Shown: positions 1 through 8,575 of the stretch, in pieces
Layout: each line of letters begins with the position of its first letter
How positions within the stretch are numbered: the first letter of the stretch is position 1
NCBI RefSeq assembly: GCF_000194605.1
Contig: NC_015321.1
Location: 1,612,001-1,676,000 of the forward strand
Length of the DNA stretch: 64,000 nt
DNA from: Fluviicola taffensis DSM 16823
GTDB lineage: Bacteria; Bacteroidota; Bacteroidia; Flavobacteriales_D; Crocinitomicaceae
Direction of reading: 5' to 3'
Program-made: the position numbers and the translations under genes
The notes under the pieces: generated by a model
What the model was told of the DNA's origin: nothing
The model's database searches: none
What the model saw: only the letters and a program-made list of their open reading frames with translations

Positions 1-68
1 CGAAACGTGTTGCTTCACCTCAAATTGAGAAAGAACTTAAAAAATTGATGGAAGAATGTCGGAAATAA
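1..68 (+). CDS. C-terminal end of an unidentified upstream gene (partial)
   Basis: An open frame enters from the left edge (frame starting at base 3) and ends with TAA at 66-68. It encodes about 21 residues, rich in Lys and Glu, ending in MEECRK. Too little remains to assign a family. Its stop lies 13 bases inside the next gene, so the two are probably translationally coupled and in one operon, which suggests that the pigment locus continues to the left of the window. Confidence 0.5.
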   Translation, partial: KRVASPQIEKELKKLMEECRK

Positions 69-1309
69 TCAAAACAACAGCCGTATTTCAGCAATTGGCA
101 GAATCGATTCAATACGTTTCGAAACATTCTCCTTTCTATCAAACTCATTTTTCGAAAGAAACAGTTAAGGAACTAACACCTGAACGTTTTCGAACGCTAC
201 CTTTCACTTCGAAGGAAGATTTGTCATTGAACAACACGGATTTCCTCTGTGTTCCAACCAATCAAATCGCTGAATATGTAACCACTTCCGGGACATCTGG
301 AAAACCAGTTACTATTTATTTGACCAAAAATGACTTGATTCGTTTAGGTAAAAACGAAAAAGAATCTTTTGAATTGACTGGAGCAAAAGCAGGTGATGTT
401 TTTCAGCTCATGACAACCATAGATAAGCAGTTTATGGCTGGATTGGCCTATTATTTAGGTGTTCAGGAATTAAATGCTGGCATGATTCGCATTGGCCCAG
501 GAGTTCCCGCACTTCAATGGAATTCGATTCTAGAAAACAAACCAACCATTCTCATTGCTGTTCCAAGCTTTTTGGTGAACCTCATCGATTATGCAAAGCA
601 AAATAACATTGACATCAATCAAACCTCAGTGCGTTCCGTAATTTGCATTGGTGAGCCTATTCGAGAAGATGATTTATCTGAAAATGTATTGGCAAAACGC
701 ATTCATGCAGATTGGAATGTGGAATTGTTCTCCACCTACGCTTCTACTGAAATGGGTGCAGCTTTTACAGAATGTACTGCACATCAAGGTGGACATTTGA
801 ATGAAGGCCTCATTTATTTGGAAGTTTTGGACGACGATGGAAAAGACGTTCCAAACGGCGAAAAAGGAGAAATTGTTATCAGTACACTGGGAACAGAAGG
901 AACACCGCTTATTCGCTATAAAACAGGTGATGTAGCACGTGTTTATAGAGATGCTTGCCCGTGTGGGAGAACTTCTCCCCGTGTTGGGCCAATTATTGGA
1001 CGAAAAAACCAAATGATTAAGTTCAAAGGAACAACCATTTTCCCTCCATCGATTTACGAAATTTTTGATAGTCGATCAGAAGTGAGTTGCTATAAAATAG
1101 AAGTTTCGAAAGATTATTTAGGGCATGATACGATTACTATTTTACTTGAAAACAGAATAGAACATTCACCTGTGATGACTCAAATTATTGAGGATTGCAA
1201 GGCAAAGCTGCGTGTCGTTCCTCATTTTGTGTTCTTAGAGAGCGATTATCTAAGAAGTCAAGTCTTTAAAAACCACATGCGGAAACCGGAAAAGATTATC
1301 TTTAAGTAA
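56..1309 (+). CDS. PaaK-like AMP-dependent ligase (phenylacetate-CoA ligase family)
   Basis: This 417-residue adenylating enzyme should activate a carboxylic acid as acyl-AMP and pass it to CoA or an ACP. The phosphate-binding loop TTSGTSGKP is at residues 76-84. A YASTEMG segment follows near residue 227, then IRYKTGDVARVY and a CPCGR motif typical of phenylacetate-CoA ligase relatives. The ATG at 56 overlaps the preceding open frame. Because a tyrosine ammonia-lyase lies in the same locus, the natural substrate may be 4-coumarate or a related aryl acid used as polyene starter. That is inference: the family includes CoA ligases and F390-synthetase-like proteins, and the substrate cannot be read from sequence. 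Confidence 0.85.
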   Translation: MSEIIKTTAVFQQLAESIQYVSKHSPFYQTHFSKETVKELTPERFRTLPFTSKEDLSLNNTDFLCVPTNQIAEYVTTSGTSGKPVTIYLTKNDLIRLGKNEKESFELTGAKAGDVFQLMTTIDKQFMAGLAYYLGVQELNAGMIRIGPGVPALQWNSILENKPTILIAVPSFLVNLIDYAKQNNIDINQTSVRSVICIGEPIREDDLSENVLAKRIHADWNVELFSTYASTEMGAAFTECTAHQGGHLNEGLIYLEVLDDDGKDVPNGEKGEIVISTLGTEGTPLIRYKTGDVARVYRDACPCGRTSPRVGPIIGRKNQMIKFKGTTIFPPSIYEIFDSRSEVSCYKIEVSKDYLGHDTITILLENRIEHSPVMTQIIEDCKAKLRVVPHFVFLESDYLRSQVFKNHMRKPEKIIFK

Positions 1310-1319
1310 ACGAAAAGCT

Positions 1320-1973
1320 ATGAAAACCATCTACTTAATCGCCATACTAGTTCTTTCCTTTAACTCCATTGCACAAACTTCTGAGGATCTTTTCAAAGCA
1401 ACAAGCTTCAAAATCACTTGGCTAGGGATCGATTATTCGCATGTAAAACTGATTGGAGACATTTCAGAAAAACAAAAATTAGCTTTAACACCCGAACAAA
1501 TCAAAGAAAAGTACTTTGTAGCTTGGAATAAGATAATCAGTGACGAACATCGAAAATACGATGTGCAAAAGATGTTCCGATCCCGATATGTGGGAACAAA
1601 CGTGGAAAAAATCACACAAATCAACGCAGAAGCAAAGACAGATGAGATGATTGATACTGAAAGTCCTAATTATGACAAAAGTACTATCGAAGAGTTTCTT
1701 GAATCAACCAACTTTGAATTGGATGGAATCGGATTTTTACTCATAGCAGAAACTCTCGATCAAACAAAAGAAACAGGAACTTACATTTTTGTAGCAATCA
1801 ATCTCAATGATAACAATGCAATCTTAATTTACGACCGAATTGCGGGTAAATGCTGGGGCGGAAATTTCAGAAACTATTGGTCAAATACCTTCTTTGAAGT
1901 CATTGTGAAAATCACCGAAGAACTCTATCCAAAATGGAAGAAAAAACCAGAAACCAGAATCTTAAAAGACTAA
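1320..1973 (+). CDS. hypothetical secreted or periplasmic protein
   Basis: A 217-residue protein that I do not recognise. Residues 1-19 form a clear Sec signal peptide (charged MKT, hydrophobic core, cleavage after Ile-Ala-Gln), with no lipobox cysteine. The mature part is mixed alpha/beta-like and rich in Lys and Glu, without a motif I can name. It starts 10 bases after the ligase gene, so it is probably cotranscribed with it, and it converges on the halogenase-like gene, whose stop is only 6 bases away. Confidence 0.7.
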   Translation: MKTIYLIAILVLSFNSIAQTSEDLFKATSFKITWLGIDYSHVKLIGDISEKQKLALTPEQIKEKYFVAWNKIISDEHRKYDVQKMFRSRYVGTNVEKITQINAEAKTDEMIDTESPNYDKSTIEEFLESTNFELDGIGFLLIAETLDQTKETGTYIFVAINLNDNNAILIYDRIAGKCWGGNFRNYWSNTFFEVIVKITEELYPKWKKKPETRILKD

Positions 1974-1979
1974 AATAGC

Positions 1980-3200
1980 TTACATTTTTACGATGTGCGC
2001 TACCGCATTGACCAATGTACTGTGTTTTTTAACGAACGGATTCGTTTCATCCCAAACATATCCAGCAAGCACAGAGCAAATTTGTTGTCTGATTGTCTCA
2101 TCTACTTTCTCGCTGAAGAAAATATCTCCCAATGTTCCTTCATACCAAGCAAGAACATAAGTTCTGAAAACGTCAATTCCTTTCTTCAATACAACACTGT
2201 AGTCTTTTTCCCAATCCACTTGTTCACCCTGAAGTTGTTTTGCAACCAAAGTAGCCGCTTTGTATCCAGATGAAATAGCCAAAGTTACTCCTGAACTAAA
2301 AATCGGATCCAAAAACTCCGTACTGTTTCCACACAACACGAATCCTTCACCATATACTTGTTTCACAGAAACCGCGTAGTTAACAATCAAACGTGGTTCG
2401 AACATAAATTCAACACCGTCATAACGACCATTTAAACCTGGGAATTCGGCAACACGTTTTTTAAATTCTTTTCCACCATCGGCATAACATGCTTCAATGA
2501 ACTCTTTGTTTCCAACGATTCCAACCGAAGCCGTTCCATCTGAAAAAGGAATCGACCAAATCCAAGATTTATTATCATTGAAAGCGTGTACGAAGATATT
2601 TCTTCCATCTTCAGGAGTTCTTCTTGTATCATCCAAGTGAGCAAAAACTGCTCCACGAGGAGGCGTTGAAACGGGAACCTCTAAATTAAACATTTGAGGT
2701 AAAACACGTCCATAACCACTCGCATCCATTACAAACCGACAATGAACTTCATGAAGTTCGCCATCCTTATCTTTGTAAGTAACTATTTGCTTTGTTGCAG
2801 AGGTTTTCACATCCGTTACTTCCGCTTGAAATTCAACCACCGCACCTTGCTTTTCAGCTTGTTTGATTAAAGCATGATCAAAATCAGCACGTTTTACTTG
2901 AAACGTATACGACCATCCTTCCGAAAACTGATTTTCGAACAAGAAATCACATCGCTCACCATTGTGATAAAAACAAGCTCCTGTTTTTACTTGAAAATTC
3001 AAGGCTTCAACCGCTGGAAGAAGACCTAACTCATCCAAATAATCCATACTATGAGGCAATAAACTTTCTCCGATTACAAAACGGGGGAATACCATTTTTT
3101 CCAAAACCAATACACTAAGACCTTCTTTTATCAATTTGGAGGATGCAACAGAACCAGCAGGACCAGCACCTATAACAACAACATCTACTTCTTTAGTCAT
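1980..3200 (-). CDS. flavin-dependent halogenase-like monooxygenase
   Basis: A 406-residue FAD enzyme. The dinucleotide-binding GxGxxG is at residues 10-16, the FPRFVIGESLLP segment at 38-49, a FQVKTGA segment with Lys72, and WIWSIP at 213-218, which fits the WxWxIP signature of flavin-dependent halogenases. The combination resembles the CmlS/PltA branch that chlorinates carrier-bound or phenolic substrates, where the lysine after the GESLLP region is catalytic. The locus context fits chlorination of the aryl end of a flexirubin. Non-halogenating geranylgeranyl-reductase-like relatives share parts of this pattern, so activity is inference. The start overlaps the end of the upstream CrtI-like gene by 8 bases, so they belong to one leftward operon. 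Confidence 0.8.
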   Translation of the reverse strand: MTKEVDVVVIGAGPAGSVASSKLIKEGLSVLVLEKMVFPRFVIGESLLPHSMDYLDELGLLPAVEALNFQVKTGACFYHNGERCDFLFENQFSEGWSYTFQVKRADFDHALIKQAEKQGAVVEFQAEVTDVKTSATKQIVTYKDKDGELHEVHCRFVMDASGYGRVLPQMFNLEVPVSTPPRGAVFAHLDDTRRTPEDGRNIFVHAFNDNKSWIWSIPFSDGTASVGIVGNKEFIEACYADGGKEFKKRVAEFPGLNGRYDGVEFMFEPRLIVNYAVSVKQVYGEGFVLCGNSTEFLDPIFSSGVTLAISSGYKAATLVAKQLQGEQVDWEKDYSVVLKKGIDVFRTYVLAWYEGTLGDIFFSEKVDETIRQQICSVLAGYVWDETNPFVKKHSTLVNAVAHIVKM

Positions 3201-4716
3201 AATTTTTGATTTTTTCTATTACCTCTTTATTATCTACAAAGTTAAAGGATGTTACCAATGCACCAATAGTTGCACCTAAAATTCCATGAAAAATAATATT
3301 CTGACCTGTTAGATATAAATTCGGAACATGTGTTCTTGTATTAATTTGTGATTTATGTATTTGATTAAAATCCTTCTGAAATCCATACATTGAGCCTCCA
3401 GGAGTCGCAATGTAATCACGGTAAGTAATCGGAGTAGATGAGTATACATTTTTTATATGTGCTCTAATTCCAGGAAAACGGGTTTCTATTCGTTTCAAAA
3501 TTCGTTCGACGCATACATCTTTGAATTCCTCATAATCAACATGGCGCTCTCCTTCAACAACAACCGTTCTAACAGAATCTTCCCAAGCTTTTAACTCTTT
3601 TATATCCAAATAACACATGATGGAAATAGATTCTGCAAATTCATCCGTGTTTTTTGAAACTTGTGCCGAAGTGAAAGTCATTTGGGGCCATTCTTCGGAG
3701 AAATGAAATTCTTCATCCCAGATATTATCCGTAAAATAATCGTAAAAATTGGAATTAAAATAGGGGAATTTATTCTCCTCAAAAGAAATATACATCATAA
3801 AGGAAGAAACCGTATTTGGTAAAGATTTCAAGCGCTTAATGAACGGATTTTTGAAATTACTTTCTCCCACAATTGCAATCGTTTCAGTAGGATGCAAATT
3901 CGAAATAACAGAATCACATACAAACTCGGATTTGTCCGCACAAATGACCGAGCGAATACAACCCGCTTCATCATAAGTGACAGAAACTACTTCTTTTCTT
4001 CTCAACACTTCGCCACCATGTTCAGAAATTCGCTTCATGAGAATCTTCGCAATTTGTGACGCACCATTCACAAAACGGTAACTCCCTTTGATAAAGCTAT
4101 TCAAAATCAAGGCCATTACGTAGAAAGGAGTAATCCCTTTAATTCCAGCATATAAAGGTCCTGATCCCAAAACAGCTTTAATTAAATCTTCATTATCCGT
4201 CAAAGCAGCTAAACGCTCCCAAGCGCCTACTTCCAAAACAACGGAATTTTCGATATAATTAATTTCAGAATCCAATTCTAAATTATACAATGGAAAATAA
4301 CTGCAATAAAGTCTTATTTCTTGGCAGATATTCTCAATATCTTGGTGATTGTTTGGAAAGGATTCTTTCAACTTCTTTTCAAAATTGGCATAGCCCATCC
4401 CATGCTTGATTACTTGACCATTTGAAAGGCGGATAACATCAAACGCATTTTCATCCATTCGATGAAGATCCAAATCATCCATGATATTCAAATACTTGAA
4501 GATTTGATACAAGTTTTCACCCTTATCCAATCCACCTACGTAATGCACACCCGTATCAAAAATGCGTTTATCTCTGCTGAAAACTTGCAAAGAACCACCA
4601 ATCTGGTGATTTTTCTCCAAAACTTTCACCTGATAGCCATGCTTAGCAAGAATCAAAGCAGTAACGAGTCCACCCATTCCACTACCAATAACAACTATTT
4701 TCTGAGGCTCTTCCAA
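3193..4716 (-). CDS. CrtI-like FAD-dependent oxidoreductase (phytoene desaturase / carotenoid isomerase superfamily)
   Basis: A 507-residue flavoprotein. The N-terminal FAD site is VVIGSGMGGLVTA (Gly11, Gly13, Gly16) followed by EKNHQIGG, and the C-terminal FAD-binding segment is LYLTGQNIIFHG. This is the architecture of phytoene desaturases, carotenoid isomerases and retinol saturases, which oxidise or isomerise polyenes. In this locus the likely substrate is the aryl polyene or an acyl intermediate rather than a carotenoid, because no phytoene synthase is present. It lies 4 bases after the MMPL fusion gene and overlaps the halogenase-like gene by 8 bases. It is one of two such enzymes on this strand; the other is at 8576-10180. 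Confidence 0.85.
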   Translation of the reverse strand: MEEPQKIVVIGSGMGGLVTALILAKHGYQVKVLEKNHQIGGSLQVFSRDKRIFDTGVHYVGGLDKGENLYQIFKYLNIMDDLDLHRMDENAFDVIRLSNGQVIKHGMGYANFEKKLKESFPNNHQDIENICQEIRLYCSYFPLYNLELDSEINYIENSVVLEVGAWERLAALTDNEDLIKAVLGSGPLYAGIKGITPFYVMALILNSFIKGSYRFVNGASQIAKILMKRISEHGGEVLRRKEVVSVTYDEAGCIRSVICADKSEFVCDSVISNLHPTETIAIVGESNFKNPFIKRLKSLPNTVSSFMMYISFEENKFPYFNSNFYDYFTDNIWDEEFHFSEEWPQMTFTSAQVSKNTDEFAESISIMCYLDIKELKAWEDSVRTVVVEGERHVDYEEFKDVCVERILKRIETRFPGIRAHIKNVYSSTPITYRDYIATPGGSMYGFQKDFNQIHKSQINTRTHVPNLYLTGQNIIFHGILGATIGALVTSFNFVDNKEVIEKIKNYD

Positions 4717-4720
4717 ATTC

Positions 4721-7700
4721 CTACTTTTTTAGAATCATTAAAACATTGGATGTTTTGGTTGAATGTTCAATCAATTCAAAACTAAAACCATTCTGATGAG
4801 CAAATTGTTCGATTTGCTTCGCAGATAAAAACGTCAAATCATTAGTCGTCTTATTAAATTTAAACCATTTAGTAGACAAAATTTCTGTCAATTTCGTATT
4901 CTTCAACCGATCTTGCAATTCAATAATTCCATCACGAATGACGATTATTCCTTCATTATCCATTTTGCGATTCACATCAATCAATAACTGAATTTGCTCT
5001 TCTGGTTTCAAATAATGAATCACATCATTGAAGAAATAAACATCAGCAGCAGGAATTTCCCATTCCCGAATATCTGCATTCTCAAAATTTATTTTGTCGG
5101 AAAGTTTAATGCAATTATTTGCAACCGCGATTTTGTCTTCATCGTAGTCCATTCCAACGATTCTTCTAGAAGGGTCATAATAGTTTAAAAACAAAGACAG
5201 GTAACCATATCCACAACCAACATCTACAACACTCTTTTTAGTTCCAATTAATTGGTTGTAAAAATCAAAATTCGTTCTCTCCATACGCCACTTCACTCGA
5301 ATATACCATTCTAGGATTGGACCCTTCAACAAGTAATTTTCCATGACTTTTCGCGTGAAAAAGGTACTTGTTGCATGTTCTTTTCTAAAATTCTGCATTC
5401 CATCACGCATGAGTTGTGTAGCACGTTTGCAAAATTGACCATACGTCTCATTTTCTAATGCAGTGATTCGATCCAAAGGTTTGTATAGTATTTGTCCCTG
5501 ATTAATAATGAAATCATTCTTTGGATTTACTTCATGTGTTCCAAGAATCAACAAAGGCTGAATAGGAATTCCCATTTCCATGGAAAGATAAAATGCTCCT
5601 TTGTGAAAACGCTTAATCATTCCATCCGAACTCCTTGTTCCTTCGGGGAAAATAACAATCGAGTATCCTTCATCGATTCGTTTTCGAACATCATCTAAAT
5701 TACCATCTGCACCTTCTTCCGCAAACAAATAACCTCCATATCGAATAAATGGAGAGAAAACAGGTGAATTGTAAACCCATTTCTTCACCATAATTACGGT
5801 TTTCGGATGCAGCATAAGCACCACCAGAATATCCAAGAAAGAACTGTGATTCGCAATAATAATACTCGGGTTTTTATAATCCAATTTATGGGCGTCAACA
5901 CCGATTTTCTTTACATGAAATCCTGCGTAAATGGTTGATTTAGCTAATCTTGAAATCAAATAATTAAGCACGTTTTGTTTTTTAATTCGCTTAATTGGTA
6001 AAGGAATTAGAATAAAAATAAGGAAGATGTTTAAGACGAAGCTTCCAACAAAGAAATACAAAAACAACAGGATGCTATAGATGAAGTAAAAGAAGGTAAT
6101 TGGACCTCTACCTGCTTTTGCACGATTCAAAACGAAGAAATTAAAAATTCGCGGTTGCAAAAACAACGTGATTAGCATGATTGAGCCTATTCCAACAACG
6201 CTGATTGCTCCAATGGAATGAATGGCAGGATGCTTCGCAAAAATGAGCACCCCAGTTCCAATAATCGTTGAGATTCCAGATAAAATAATTCCAGACTGGG
6301 AAGATTTAATCGAATTCACTCCAGTTCTTGATTGTTGAATCAATCCATCGGTAGTAAAAATACTGAAATCATCCCCCAAACCAAAGATGAAAGTAGCAAC
6401 GATGATATTGATGAAATTGAATGGAATATCAAACATGGATGAAATCCCCAAAATCCAAATCCAACCCAATACCATTGGAAATGCCGCAAAAAGCGTTAAC
6501 TCTATTCGCCCATAAATAACCAACAAAGAAACGAACACCAACAGTGAGGAAAATAAAAACAAATAGTCAAAATCCTTTTTCACCACATTCAACATGGATT
6601 TGGCCATTTCCGAAATATCAAGAATAAAAACACCCTCTATTTTTGATAATTCCTCCTTCACTAAATCTTGTTTGTCTTTCTTTACAGTGATTGACGTAGC
6701 ATACGAATAAAGGTCTTTTTCTTCCGAAACAAATTTGTTTAATCCCAATTGATTCAATAAATCAATTCCTTCCTGTTTGTCAACACTCGGTTTTTCAATC
6801 CACTGAAAGAACGGTTTAAATCCAGCGCTATTTAATCCATATTCTGGTGAAATTTGCTGGACTTCTCGTTCTATATTGGAATGTTTCTTCCAAAAATTCA
6901 ACCAATTGGCTTCCGATTTTTCCAACGAATTTTTGGAGGGCAAGTAAGGAGACAACGAAACCAATTCTGAAATTCCGTATTGTTCTTTATCCGCAACAAG
7001 CGACTGGTAAACGGCATCGTTTTGAATACGTGCAGCTTCCATGGTAGGAGCAGATGAAAAGACGAATAATTTCTTATCGGTATTTGGGTTAATGCCTGTA
7101 TAGAATTTCTCCTTTTCTTTTAATTCTTTGGTGTGAAAAGACAAGTGATTCATGTCGGAATCAAATGTCATACCCGAAGATTTGTAAAGAAAAACCAAGG
7201 AAAGTAGGGTAATCAACAGAAATGAAGCTCGAACAAGTGGCTTGCTTAATTTAAAGCCTTTTGTTGGCTTTGATTTATCACGAATTTCCATCCGGAATTG
7301 CTTCACCAAAACAGGCAGGAATAGGAGCGTAAAAACCACTGAACCAGACAATGTACACAAAGCAATTAATCCGAAATTTTGTAAAACAACTGAATTCGTA
7401 AATAACAAAGAAGCTAACGCGGCAATTGTCGTAAAACTTCCCAATAACATGGGTGAACCAATTTCCTTCACTGTTTTCACTACATCTCCTAAATGCTTCA
7501 GATGGGTAAAGAAATGAAAAGAATAATCCAATACAATTCCAAGTAAAACAGAAGAGGTTGCTAATGAAATTGCAGAAATTTCTGGATGCAAATATCCAAC
7601 CAATCCTGCACCACTTAAAATTCCAAAAAATGCTGGAAACAGAAAGTAAATAGGAGCCAAAACACTTCGGTAGTATAGAATTAAGAGTAATAAAATACCC

Positions 7701-8521
7701 GATATACTAATCATCGAAGTTAAAAAAGCATCAAATTTCACTTGTTTCGCATTCTCAACTGCAACTTGGAACGTTCCAAAATAATCAAATTTCAAGCCTT
7801 TTTGCTTCGCTTTTTCTTGTTTGAATGCTTCTATTCGTTTTGAAAACTCGGCTAATTTTTTGGTGTCTTTTTGATTAATCTCAATGGTTCCAAAGAAAAA
7901 AGCATATTGTTCGTCGCGGGAATATACAACACCATCCTTCAAGCTATAATTGCCAGAATCCGAACTTGGATTGAGTTGTTTCAACTGTTCGTAAAACAAT
8001 CCCAAAGGATCTTGTGCAACAACGCTACTTAAAAAAAAGGCATTGGGGCCATGCAATAAATCAGCACTGCGCTTCAACGATTTCCGAATAGAGTCTCCTT
8101 TTAATTTCTCTTCCAATCGGGCATAATCTTTTGGTTCCAAGGTTCGGATAGAGCTTTTTTGAAGAAAACCAATTAAAGCAGCTTGATCAACCGATTTCAC
8201 GATTTCAATTTCACTCAGTTCCTGAGAAAATCGTTTTTCCAAATCGACTTTTAAACCTTCTAACTGTTCAAAGGTTAATTCTTCATCCCCTTGATTTTTA
8301 ATAGAGAAAACAACTTGCTTATTGAGTTTGTTTTTCTGAACGATTTCATTGAATTTCCGAAACTCTTCGCCTTGTGGGAAAATAGCATACAAATCTTCAT
8401 TGATGTTCAATTTCGAAACACCAACGCCTAAAAAAGTAAGTACGAGAAGAAATATCCCCCAAAAAACGACCCGTTTTCTAAGGAAAAATGCAACGATTCT
8501 AGCGCAAATTTGACCAATCAT
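4721..8521 (-). CDS. three-part fusion: MMPL/RND exporter, PlsC-type acyltransferase, SAM methyltransferase
   Basis: This 1266-residue protein joins three domains. Residues 1 to about 800 form an RND/MMPL-type transporter with a first membrane helix at 18-36, a large outer loop, a helix bundle at about 265-405, then a second copy of that layout (helices near 433-447 and 650-795). Residues about 850-1045 are a lysophospholipid acyltransferase domain with the H(X4)D box at 892-897 and FPEGTRS at 958-964. Residues about 1060-1266 are a class I methyltransferase with VDVGCGYGYLS at 1099-1109. Such trifunctional proteins recur in flexirubin-type loci. It probably exports or membrane-loads the pigment while acylating and methylating it; the order of these steps is inference. 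No frameshift is seen across the joins. Confidence 0.88.
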   Translation of the reverse strand: MIGQICARIVAFFLRKRVVFWGIFLLVLTFLGVGVSKLNINEDLYAIFPQGEEFRKFNEIVQKNKLNKQVVFSIKNQGDEELTFEQLEGLKVDLEKRFSQELSEIEIVKSVDQAALIGFLQKSSIRTLEPKDYARLEEKLKGDSIRKSLKRSADLLHGPNAFFLSSVVAQDPLGLFYEQLKQLNPSSDSGNYSLKDGVVYSRDEQYAFFFGTIEINQKDTKKLAEFSKRIEAFKQEKAKQKGLKFDYFGTFQVAVENAKQVKFDAFLTSMISISGILLLLILYYRSVLAPIYFLFPAFFGILSGAGLVGYLHPEISAISLATSSVLLGIVLDYSFHFFTHLKHLGDVVKTVKEIGSPMLLGSFTTIAALASLLFTNSVVLQNFGLIALCTLSGSVVFTLLFLPVLVKQFRMEIRDKSKPTKGFKLSKPLVRASFLLITLLSLVFLYKSSGMTFDSDMNHLSFHTKELKEKEKFYTGINPNTDKKLFVFSSAPTMEAARIQNDAVYQSLVADKEQYGISELVSLSPYLPSKNSLEKSEANWLNFWKKHSNIEREVQQISPEYGLNSAGFKPFFQWIEKPSVDKQEGIDLLNQLGLNKFVSEEKDLYSYATSITVKKDKQDLVKEELSKIEGVFILDISEMAKSMLNVVKKDFDYLFLFSSLLVFVSLLVIYGRIELTLFAAFPMVLGWIWILGISSMFDIPFNFINIIVATFIFGLGDDFSIFTTDGLIQQSRTGVNSIKSSQSGIILSGISTIIGTGVLIFAKHPAIHSIGAISVVGIGSIMLITLFLQPRIFNFFVLNRAKAGRGPITFFYFIYSILLFLYFFVGSFVLNIFLIFILIPLPIKRIKKQNVLNYLISRLAKSTIYAGFHVKKIGVDAHKLDYKNPSIIIANHSSFLDILVVLMLHPKTVIMVKKWVYNSPVFSPFIRYGGYLFAEEGADGNLDDVRKRIDEGYSIVIFPEGTRSSDGMIKRFHKGAFYLSMEMGIPIQPLLILGTHEVNPKNDFIINQGQILYKPLDRITALENETYGQFCKRATQLMRDGMQNFRKEHATSTFFTRKVMENYLLKGPILEWYIRVKWRMERTNFDFYNQLIGTKKSVVDVGCGYGYLSLFLNYYDPSRRIVGMDYDEDKIAVANNCIKLSDKINFENADIREWEIPAADVYFFNDVIHYLKPEEQIQLLIDVNRKMDNEGIIVIRDGIIELQDRLKNTKLTEILSTKWFKFNKTTNDLTFLSAKQIEQFAHQNGFSFELIEHSTKTSNVLMILKK

Positions 8522-8575
8522 GTATGTTAGTTTCCAGAAATAGGGGAATAAAGCTACAAAGCTACCAAAATTATC

